Notes under the pieces: generated by a model
Databases searched by the model: none
Told to the model about the DNA's origin: nothing
The model's input: the letters and a program-made list of their open reading frames with translations, nothing else
Translations under genes and position numbers: made by a program
In this document: positions 1 to 5,708 of the stretch, one piece after another
Numbering within the stretch: position 1 is the first letter of the stretch
Layout: each line of letters begins with the position of its first letter
Assembly (NCBI GenBank): GCA_011523115.1
Contig: WTHO01000137.1
Coordinates: forward strand, 1 to 6,766
DNA from: Halieaceae bacterium
Lineage (GTDB): Bacteria; Pseudomonadota; Gammaproteobacteria; Pseudomonadales; Halieaceae
DNA: 6,766 nt
Direction of reading: 5' to 3'

Positions 1-644
1 ACTTCAGCAATTTCATGGTCGCCTGCGAAGCGGCGCATGGGTATTTGCTGTGTCATCTTCTCGAGCGCCGTCTCGCTCAATTCTGCGGTCATCTCCGTGA
101 GAACCAGACCCGGTATGACGAGATTGGCGGTAATGCCTTTGGGTGCCAGCTCTATCGCGAGCGCCTTGGTCAGGCCCGAGAGCCCTGCCTTCGATGACGC
201 ATAAGCCGAGTCACCGGGAAAACCCCGAAAACCCACCACCGCGCCGACGTTCACGACAGCGCCCCCGGCATCCATATGCGGCAGCGTCGCACGAGTCATG
301 CTCATCGCGCCGGTGAGGTTAACCTGGAGAACTTCCTGCCAGGCTTCGTCCGTCAGCCGATGAACCTTTCCGCCACGGTGCACGCCCGCGTTGTTGACCA
401 ACACGTCGATGCGGCCGTAATGCTCGATAATCTGATCGACCGTCGCGTTGACGGCTTCGCTGTCGGCGACATCACACTGAAATCCCTTAGCCAGCTCGCC
501 AAGTGCCTCGGCACTGCTTAGTACTGATTCACCGCGGGCAACCATGGCGACGCGGTGACCTGCCTCGGCGGCCACGGTGGCAATCGCCGCTCCAATGCCC
601 CGGGACGCGCCTGTCACGACCCATACTTTAGCGTCAGCTGCCAT
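1..644 (-). CDS. FabG-like short-chain dehydrogenase/reductase (SDR-A), 3' end off the window, catalytic Ser replaced by Ala
   Basis: A classical SDR read on the minus strand from ATG at 644; 214 complete codons are visible and roughly 30 C-terminal residues lie beyond the left edge. An AGGAG at 650-654 sits 5 bases before the ATG and supports this start. Visible motifs: the nucleotide-binding TGASRGIG at residues 11-18, Arg37 after the second strand (usually a sign of NADP(H) preference), NNAG at 84-87, Asn109, and YxxxK as Tyr148/Lys152. The segment before the Tyr lines up without gaps with E. coli FabG (its IGSVVG against VGAVVG here), which puts Ala135 where FabG has the catalytic Ser138; Ala135 to Tyr148 is the expected 13 residues. 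The family reduces 3-oxoacyl thioesters or oxidises secondary alcohols. Fold and cofactor site are sure; activity is uncertain given the lost serine. It is transcribed divergently from the acyl-CoA dehydrogenase gene, so the two may share control. Confidence 0.93.
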   Translation of the reverse strand, partial: MAADAKVWVVTGASRGIGAAIATVAAEAGHRVAMVARGESVLSSAEALGELAKGFQCDVADSEAVNATVDQIIEHYGRIDVLVNNAGVHRGGKVHRLTDEAWQEVLQVNLTGAMSMTRATLPHMDAGGAVVNVGAVVGFRGFPGDSAYASSKAGLSGLTKALAIELAPKGITANLVIPGLVLTEMTAELSETALEKMTQQIPMRRFAGDHEIAE

Positions 645-706
645 TTTCACTCCTAACGACACGCTCGGAAAAGCGCCGCAAACCTTGGGTTTTCTTATCG
701 GTTTCG

Positions 707-736
707 TTGCTTGTTTGCGTTCAGCAAGTCTAAACT
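707..736 (+). promoter_or_regulatory. Weak candidate sigma70 promoter for the acyl-CoA dehydrogenase transcript
   Basis: TTGCTT at 707-712 and TAAACT at 731-736 are separated by 18 bases. The first matches the -35 consensus at 3 of 6 positions and the second matches the -10 at 4 of 6. A start of transcription would fall near 743, which leaves a leader of about 70 bases before the GTG at 814 and places the palindrome at 752-766 just downstream of the start. The match is weak and rests on position as much as on sequence. No comparably spaced pair was seen for the minus-strand gene. Confidence 0.25.
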
Positions 737-751
737 AGCCCTTTGATTTGG

Positions 752-766
752 CAACCCTGAGGGTTG
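752..766. promoter_or_regulatory. Perfect 15-bp palindrome, candidate operator
   Basis: CAACCCT at 752-758 and AGGGTTG at 760-766 are exact reverse complements around a single G at 759. The site lies in the divergent intergenic region, in the leader of the acyl-CoA dehydrogenase gene. GCAACCC, the left half plus one base (751-757), recurs at 786-792, where it is followed by GAGG much as in the first copy. A dyad of this size in a leader is typical of binding sites for dimeric repressors such as TetR, GntR or MarR family members, but no regulator gene is visible here. It could alternatively fold in RNA as a 6-bp stem with a TGA loop. Confidence 0.45.
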
Positions 767-800
767 TCCTTTGCCCCCTTTTAACGCAACCCGAGGCTCC

Positions 801-806
801 AGGAGG
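801..806 (+). promoter_or_regulatory. Shine-Dalgarno AGGAGG that fixes the GTG start at 814
   Basis: A full AGGAGG is followed by a 7-base spacer and then GTG at 814-816, in frame with the acyl-CoA dehydrogenase. The longest open frame begins 66 bases upstream at TTG 748, but no comparable site stands before that codon. The extra 22 residues it would add (Pro- and Gly-rich) do not resemble the start of an acyl-CoA dehydrogenase. Confidence 0.85.
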
Positions 807-813
807 TCGTGGC

Positions 814-2106
814 GTGTGGTCATTTGAGACAGACCCTGAATTTCAGGCATCACTGGATTGGATCGATGAATTCACAAAAAACGAGATCGAACCCTTAGAT
901 CTGGTGTTTCGCGAACCCGGAGATCCCTGGGATCCCAACTCGCCGGCCTTCGCCGCCATGGCGCCACTCAGAGAGATCGTCAAGGAAAAGCGGCTATGGG
1001 CCTGTCATCTTGAGCCCGAGCTGGGCGGTCAAGGGTATGGGCAGGTTAGCCTCGGATTAATGAACGAGATTTTGGGTCGAAGTCGGTTCGGGCCCAGCGT
1101 TTTTGGATGTCAGGCGCCAGACTCTGGCAACGCCGAGATTCTTGCGAAGTTTGGTACGGCGGAACAGAAAGAGAAATATCTCAAACCGTTACTGAACGCG
1201 GAAATCGCTTCGTGTTATTCGATGACAGAACCGCAGGCGGGCGCTGACCCCGGCGAATTCCTCTGCACCGCAACGCGAGACGGCGATGACTGGGTCATCA
1301 ACGGCGAAAAGTGGTTCGCCTCACACGCCAGGTTCTCAGCGTTTCTGCTCGTGATGGTCGTGACGAACCCCGACGTGCCGATTCACGAGGGCGCTTCGAT
1401 TTTTCTGGTTGAACAAGGTACGCCCGGGATGGACATCATCCGTAACTCTGCGGTCGGCCCCTATGTCGAGCAAGGTGATGGCGTGCACGCTTACATTGCC
1501 TTTAATAACTGTCGCGTGCCGGCTGAAAACCTGCTGGGCAACGAGGGCCAGGGTTTTCACGTTGCTCAGACCCGCTTGGGCGGCGGCCGGGTGCATCATG
1601 CCATGCGCACGGTAGGCGTTATTCGAAAAGCCATCGATATGATGTGTGAGCGTGCCCTGAGCCGCCGCACCAAGGGCGAATTACTGGCGGACAAGCAAAT
1701 GACTCAGGAAAAAATCGCCGACGCCTATACCATGATGATGCAGTATCGGCTGCACGTGCTGTATACCGCATGGTTGATCGACAAACATAAGGAATACAAC
1801 CGCGAGGTGCGCAAAGAGATTGCAGCGATTAAAGCGGCCACCCCGAAGGTGCTCGTTGAGATCGTCTCCAGAGCCATGCATCTGCATGGCAGTCTGGGGA
1901 GTTCGGATGAAACACCGCTAGCTACCATGTGGGCCAATATTCCCGAATTGGGCGTTGTCGACGGCCCCACCGAAGTGCACAAGGTAGCCGTTGCCAAAGC
2001 TGTGCTGCGCCATCACTCGGCATATGATGCGCTTTTCCCGAGCTACCATACCCCGACGTTGCGGGAAAAAGCGCTGGCCAAATACGGCCACTTTCTGGAC
2101 ACCTAG
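814..2106 (+). CDS. Acyl-CoA dehydrogenase, ACAD10/11-like clade
   Basis: An FAD flavoenzyme of 430 residues that would introduce an alpha-beta double bond into a CoA thioester in the cytoplasm and pass electrons to ETF. The GTG start is chosen from the AGGAGG at 801-806. Recognisable parts: an N-terminal helical domain (about 1-130) with PDSGN at 102-106; the flavin-contacting CYSMTEPQAGAD at 134-145 and WVINGEKW at 160-167; the middle beta domain to about 240; and the C-terminal helical domain with GRVHHAMRTVG at 258-268 and HLHGSLGSSDETPLATMW at 356-373. The motif VDGPTEVH at 382-389 places Asp383 where medium-chain enzymes have the catalytic Glu of YEGT. From memory, ACAD10/11 proteins also have Asp there, so this is read as a clade trait. 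The natural substrate cannot be told from sequence. The PQQ dehydrogenase follows after 80 bases on the same strand, probably in the same transcript. Confidence 0.95.
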   Translation: MWSFETDPEFQASLDWIDEFTKNEIEPLDLVFREPGDPWDPNSPAFAAMAPLREIVKEKRLWACHLEPELGGQGYGQVSLGLMNEILGRSRFGPSVFGCQAPDSGNAEILAKFGTAEQKEKYLKPLLNAEIASCYSMTEPQAGADPGEFLCTATRDGDDWVINGEKWFASHARFSAFLLVMVVTNPDVPIHEGASIFLVEQGTPGMDIIRNSAVGPYVEQGDGVHAYIAFNNCRVPAENLLGNEGQGFHVAQTRLGGGRVHHAMRTVGVIRKAIDMMCERALSRRTKGELLADKQMTQEKIADAYTMMMQYRLHVLYTAWLIDKHKEYNREVRKEIAAIKAATPKVLVEIVSRAMHLHGSLGSSDETPLATMWANIPELGVVDGPTEVHKVAVAKAVLRHHSAYDALFPSYHTPTLREKALAKYGHFLDT

Positions 2107-2186
2107 CCCGCCTCTGACATCACATTCATTGATGGTGGGCGGAGTCACCTAACCGTCAGAGCGGCTGAACGGAAGAGGAGCGGAAC

Positions 2187-4256
2187 ATGACTCAGCGGTT
2201 CAACTTCGCGTCAGCACTTTGTATGTCAGCGCTTGTACTCACCGCGACAGCTGTCACCGCCGAGACTGGGGAGGCGCTGTACAACGAGCACTGCGCAACC
2301 TGCCACGCAGCCACCTTGCGAGGCTCAGCCCATGGCGCTGCGCTGACTGGCCCGGCGTTCAGCGCAAAGTGGGCTGACAAGCCAGCCTCGGCGTTACTCG
2401 AATACCAAATGCGTGAGATGCCGCCGGGCAACTCGCAGTCATTATCAGCGGGTCAGCATGTAGCGATTACCGAACATGTCATCCACCAGGCCGCACTACC
2501 AGAAGGGGCAACATTGAGGCTCACGGCCAGCGACCTTCAGTCCGCAAGCGATGAGACACCTGACGCGGTTGAGTTCTCGGGGGCCGGGAGTGTCATGGAT
2601 CTTGCCCGCAATGCTGGCGCCTACTCCATGCAGAGCATTGAAGGCTTCCGCACCGTGACCACGGAGGAACTCAACAACCCGCCGCAGGGCGACTGGTTGA
2701 ACTGGCGTCGCACACTGGACGGTCATAGTCACAGCCCACTCACGCAGATTTCTTCAGAAAATGTCGCGGGGCTGGGTCTGGCCTGGTCAATGGCCATGGA
2801 TCGGGGCAGTAATCAGCCCACGCCTCTGGTGCGCGACGGGGTGATGTTTCTCACGCACCCCAACAACAAGATTCAAGCGATTGATGCCGCCACGGGTGAT
2901 CTGATCTGGGAGTATCAATACGTGTTCCCGCCCGCCTCCAAAATGCTGGGCGGCCCAACGCGAAACATTGCGCTGTGGCAGGATCGACTGTTCCTCGCGA
3001 CCTACGATGCCGCCATCGTGGCGATTGATGCGCGCACCGGACAGCAATTGTGGCGCTCGCAGAAAGCCGATTATCAAGAGGCCTTCACCCACAGCGCGGG
3101 ACCCATCGTGGCGAACGGCATCGTCATCAGTGGCATTAACGGCTGCGAGCTATTTACCAAGGCCGGTTGCTTCATCACCGGACACCACCCCGACACCGGT
3201 GAGGAGCTGTGGCGCACTTCGACACTGGCCCTGCCGGGCACCCCGGAGTACGCCACATGGGGAGACATCGACCCTGACAGACGCGGCGGCGGCGACGTAT
3301 GGATCGCGGGCTCCTATGACCCCGCTTCAGACCTCGTTTATTTCGGAACCTCACAGCCCAAGCCCTGGGCTGCGCCCAGTCGCGGCATGTCAGTGGATGA
3401 CGCGGCGCTTTTCACGAACTCAACGCTGGCTCTGCGGCCTGAAACTGGTGAATTGGCCTGGCACTTTCAACACGTCCCCGGCGAGACCATTGACATGGAG
3501 GTCGGCTTTGAGCGGATTCTTGCCGACATCGACGGTATGCCGGTTTTACTCACGGTCGGTAAAGACGGCATCCTCTGGAAGCTCAATCGCGAGACGGGCG
3601 AATACATCGACCTGCTCGACACCATGTCGCAGACCATCTTTGCTGTTGACCGCGATACTGGCACGCTGACTTACCGCGAGGACATAGCGAGCGCCGGCAT
3701 CGGCGACACCTACACCGCCTGCCCTGGTATTTACGGCGGCCACAACTGGCAATCCGCAACCTACGATGCGTCACGCCACCTCTTGTTTTTACCCGTGCAC
3801 CAACTGTGCTCGGATATGACGCCGAGAGAGGTCGACCTGGGCCCGGGTGGGGGTGGCTATGGGGCCGATGTCGCGACCTACCCCATGCCGGGTAAGGAGA
3901 ATAAGGCCGGCGCGCTGCTGGCGATTGATGTGCGCACCATGGAGATTAAATGGCGCGTTGAGCAACAAGCGCTCTTCCTGAGCGGCGCCGTATCGACCGA
4001 TGGCGGGCTGTTGTTTATCGGTGATCTCGACCGACGTTTTCAGGCATTGGATACCGAGACGGGGCAGTTACTCTGGTCCACGCGACTGCCCGCACCCGCT
4101 CACGGCTACCCGATTACCTACGCGGCAGAAGGTAGACAGTACGTGGCCATTCCTGCCGGTATCGGTGTTTTTCGCGCGCTGACAGCCGTGATTTTTCCGG
4201 ACATCTATCAGCCCCCGGACGGCCAGGGGCTGTTTGTATTCAGCCTGCCGGAGTAA
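2187..4256 (+). CDS. PQQ-dependent dehydrogenase with N-terminal cytochrome c domain (periplasmic quinohaemoprotein)
   Basis: A 689-residue secreted quinoprotein predicted to oxidise an alcohol or similar substrate in the periplasm and hand electrons to its own haem. ATG 2187 has GAGGAG six bases upstream. A Sec signal peptide covers about 1-25, with likely cleavage after VTA. The haem c motif CATCH is at 36-40, with Met78 (MPP) a candidate sixth ligand. After a linker, a beta-propeller runs from about 165 to the end with repeated TGxxxW blades (236-241, 284-289, 337-342, 420-425, 625-630). By alignment with methanol dehydrogenase, Glu321 matches the Ca ligand Glu177, Trp372 the PQQ-stacking Trp243, Asp436 the catalytic Asp303 and Lys459 lies near Arg331. 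Gln390 replaces the ligand Asn261, Glu438 stands where MxaF has Ala, and the vicinal Cys-Cys pair is absent. Haem before propeller is the reverse of quinohaemoprotein ethanol dehydrogenases. The substrate is unknown; no PQQ synthesis genes are in view. Confidence 0.94.
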   Translation: MTQRFNFASALCMSALVLTATAVTAETGEALYNEHCATCHAATLRGSAHGAALTGPAFSAKWADKPASALLEYQMREMPPGNSQSLSAGQHVAITEHVIHQAALPEGATLRLTASDLQSASDETPDAVEFSGAGSVMDLARNAGAYSMQSIEGFRTVTTEELNNPPQGDWLNWRRTLDGHSHSPLTQISSENVAGLGLAWSMAMDRGSNQPTPLVRDGVMFLTHPNNKIQAIDAATGDLIWEYQYVFPPASKMLGGPTRNIALWQDRLFLATYDAAIVAIDARTGQQLWRSQKADYQEAFTHSAGPIVANGIVISGINGCELFTKAGCFITGHHPDTGEELWRTSTLALPGTPEYATWGDIDPDRRGGGDVWIAGSYDPASDLVYFGTSQPKPWAAPSRGMSVDDAALFTNSTLALRPETGELAWHFQHVPGETIDMEVGFERILADIDGMPVLLTVGKDGILWKLNRETGEYIDLLDTMSQTIFAVDRDTGTLTYREDIASAGIGDTYTACPGIYGGHNWQSATYDASRHLLFLPVHQLCSDMTPREVDLGPGGGGYGADVATYPMPGKENKAGALLAIDVRTMEIKWRVEQQALFLSGAVSTDGGLLFIGDLDRRFQALDTETGQLLWSTRLPAPAHGYPITYAAEGRQYVAIPAGIGVFRALTAVIFPDIYQPPDGQGLFVFSLPE
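2292..2306 (+). other. Haem c attachment motif CATCH in the PQQ dehydrogenase
   Basis: Codons 36-40 read Cys-Ala-Thr-Cys-His, the covalent haem c binding motif CXXCH, just after the predicted signal peptide cleavage site. This requires export and cytochrome c maturation, so the mature enzyme should be periplasmic. Confidence 0.93.
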
Positions 4257-4276
4257 CCGGTCAATCCAGACCGGTT
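4255..4276. terminator. Hairpin spanning the two convergent stop codons, possible bidirectional terminator
   Basis: AACCGGTC at 4255-4262 and GACCGGTT at 4269-4276 are perfect reverse complements around a 6-base loop. The left arm includes the last two bases of the PQQ dehydrogenase TAA (4254-4256) and most of the SDR-B stop (TGA read from 4263 to 4261). No T-run follows on either strand, so it is not a standard intrinsic terminator. It is nevertheless the only structure seen between two genes that point at each other and are separated by 4 bases. It could act with Rho, or simply protect both 3' ends. Confidence 0.4.
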
Positions 4277-5106
4277 CGCCCGGCCTCACGCATCATCGGC
4301 TGATACTCAGCGAAGGCAGGCGCTTCCGGCGTAGAACCAGTGGTGGCACCAGCATCGACGGTCAGGGTCAGGCCGCTGGTGTACCCCGACTCATCGCTGG
4401 CGAGCCACAGTGCCGCGTTAGCGACGTCCTGTGCCAAGCCAGCCCGGCCCTTCAACGGAGAGGCCTCGGCCAGTGCGGCGATCGTATCGTCAAGATTCTG
4501 GTGATTACCGGTGATCACCTCCGCCACCATCGGCGTGGCCATCCCGGCTGGCGCGATACAGTTGACCCTGACACCGAAGGAACCCATCTCTGCCGCAAGA
4601 TTCTTGGTCATACCCACTACCGCATGTTTCGCCGCCGCATACGCGTGGGGACCGAGCCCACCCATAACCCCTGCTGTGCTGGACATACTGATAATGGAGC
4701 CGGAGCCGGCCTCCTTCATGTGGCGACTAGCATGCTTCATTCCGTAGAAGACACCATTCACCATAATGTCGATCGTCAGCTTCCACTCATCGGCCGGGGT
4801 GGTCGACATAGGGCCAACCGCTCCCACGATACCCGCGCAGTTGAACATCACATCGATCTGACCAAACGTGGATACCGCGGTATCAACCAGCGCCTGCACT
4901 TCCGCCTCGCTTGTAACATTGCAGTGGCAAAACACAGCATGCTCCGTGCCACCCAGCGCCTCCGCCAGAGCTGCACCCGCATCATCCTGGATGTCGCCAA
5001 GCACCACCTTGGCGCCCTGCTCTACATAGGTCTTCGCGGTCGCTGCGCCAATCCCGCTGGCCGCACCCGTAATCACAGCGACCTTTCCCTCAAGACGTTT
5101 GCTCAT
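4261..5106 (-). CDS. Classical short-chain dehydrogenase (SDR-B), catalytically complete, NAD-type
   Basis: A 281-residue cytoplasmic oxidoreductase starting at ATG 5106, preceded by a purine-rich ribosome site (AAGGAGG at 5117-5123 running into GGAG at 5114-5117). The Rossmann motif TGAASGIG is at 13-20. Asp38 at the end of the second strand favours NAD(H) over NADP(H), the opposite of SDR-A. NCAG at 89-92 and the full tetrad Asn117, Ser143, Tyr156 and Lys160 are present. The fold ends near residue 258 (VDAGATTGS at 251-259). The remaining roughly 22 residues form a tail beyond the usual 250-255 length of the family. The likely reaction is reversible oxidation of a secondary alcohol to a ketone; the substrate is unknown. 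It is the last gene of the minus-strand series, 74 bases after the SnoaL-like gene, and meets the PQQ dehydrogenase tail to tail. Confidence 0.95.
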   Translation of the reverse strand: MSKRLEGKVAVITGAASGIGAATAKTYVEQGAKVVLGDIQDDAGAALAEALGGTEHAVFCHCNVTSEAEVQALVDTAVSTFGQIDVMFNCAGIVGAVGPMSTTPADEWKLTIDIMVNGVFYGMKHASRHMKEAGSGSIISMSSTAGVMGGLGPHAYAAAKHAVVGMTKNLAAEMGSFGVRVNCIAPAGMATPMVAEVITGNHQNLDDTIAALAEASPLKGRAGLAQDVANAALWLASDESGYTSGLTLTVDAGATTGSTPEAPAFAEYQPMMREAGRTGLD

Positions 5107-5139
5107 CTCAACTCTCCCTCCTTCAAAATTTGGTGGAAC

Positions 5140-5177
5140 ACTCCGAGCTTCTGCTCACATCAGGCCATGGCCGGAGT
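5140..5177. repeat. Inverted repeats in the gap between the SnoaL-like gene and SDR-B
   Basis: ACTCCG at 5140-5145 pairs with CGGAGT at 5172-5177, and the perfect 10-bp palindrome GGCCATGGCC occupies 5163-5172. The two share one base, so they would compete as RNA structures. They lie after the stop of the SnoaL-like gene (TGA read from 5183 to 5181) and upstream of the SDR-B ribosome site. A role in adjusting relative expression of the two genes is possible, but short GC-rich dyads like these also arise by chance. Confidence 0.25.
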
Positions 5178-5180
5178 CGC

Positions 5181-5648
5181 TCAATCCGCCGGCGCACTCA
5201 AAGTCGTGCCACTGAACTGATTGAAATAATGAATCGTTACCTCACGCTCAGCGATCTTCCAGCACCCCGAGCGACGCTGATAGCGATCCCGGTACGTGGC
5301 GCCAACAAAAGTTGCTTCAGTGCTGTCAGTCAACAAACCCATACAATCGACGTCGCAGACACCCGTGGCGTTGTCGGCGTCGGTAAACGTTAAAACGAGG
5401 TTGGACGTGACGTGTTGAGACTGTGCCCAGGCCGGCCACAGCACTTGATGGATCGCCTCGTGAATGCCGGAGTGGCCCGAGAAATCTCCAAACGGTGGTC
5501 CAATTTTCCAAATGCAGTCATCCCACCAAATCGCGAGAAACCGCTCGTAGTCTCGCTTATCGAACCCATGACAATAATTGCTCACCAGGGCTTCGATGTC
5601 ATATCGAGACTCCAGACGATCTATTCGCGTCGCTAACTCGTCGCCCAT
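5181..5648 (-). CDS. SnoaL-like / NTF2-fold protein
   Basis: A 155-residue protein of the NTF2-like superfamily, SnoaL-like type, which also includes scytalone dehydratase and ketosteroid isomerase-like enzymes and the small subunit of ring-hydroxylating dioxygenases. GGAGG at 5656-5660 stands 7 bases before the ATG at 5648. The N-terminal helix holds YCHGFDKRDYERF (25-37), with His27 and Asp30 facing the pocket in related proteins. WWDDCIWKIG (41-50) begins the sheet. His79 with Asn83 (HVTSN) resembles the pocket histidine region of the family. Strands to about 145 end with the typical GCWKIAEREVTIHYF (128-142). The usual role is a cofactor-free dehydratase, isomerase or hydrolase, but many members are uncharacterised and the reaction cannot be assigned here. 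It lies between the CofH gene (60 bases upstream) and SDR-B (74 bases downstream) on the same strand. Confidence 0.85.
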   Translation of the reverse strand: MGDELATRIDRLESRYDIEALVSNYCHGFDKRDYERFLAIWWDDCIWKIGPPFGDFSGHSGIHEAIHQVLWPAWAQSQHVTSNLVLTFTDADNATGVCDVDCMGLLTDSTEATFVGATYRDRYQRRSGCWKIAEREVTIHYFNQFSGTTLSAPAD

Positions 5649-5708
5649 TTCAGCGCCTCCAGATGCCGTTCTGATTGATCCAAAATAACCGAGCTATTAA
5701 GGGGCTCA

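Noticed and set aside
15..521. Two short plus-strand open frames at 15-197 and 276-521
   Set aside because: Both are antisense to SDR-A, which is supported by motifs throughout; neither product resembles a known family.
2106..2140. Possible terminator after the acyl-CoA dehydrogenase (GCCCGC with GTGGGC, inner CATCA with TGATG)
   Set aside because: The outer stem needs a G-T pair and a six-base one-sided bulge, and no T-run follows; the short gap and same direction favour read-through into the PQQ dehydrogenase.
2968..3669. A 233-codon open frame on the plus strand inside the PQQ dehydrogenase gene
   Set aside because: It lies wholly within the propeller coding region in another frame; the product is Arg/Ser/Pro-rich low-complexity sequence without a plausible start region.
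4234..5220. A 328-codon open frame on the plus strand opposite SDR-B
   Set aside because: It is antisense to a gene with all SDR motifs and a good ribosome site; its product is rich in Arg, His and Cys with no recognisable domain, as expected of a shadow frame in GC-rich DNA.
5649..5708. Separate promoter for the SnoaL-like gene in the 60-base gap after CofH
   Set aside because: No pair of boxes with reasonable spacing was seen on the minus strand; only a 4-bp inverted repeat (GAGC/GCTC) is present.
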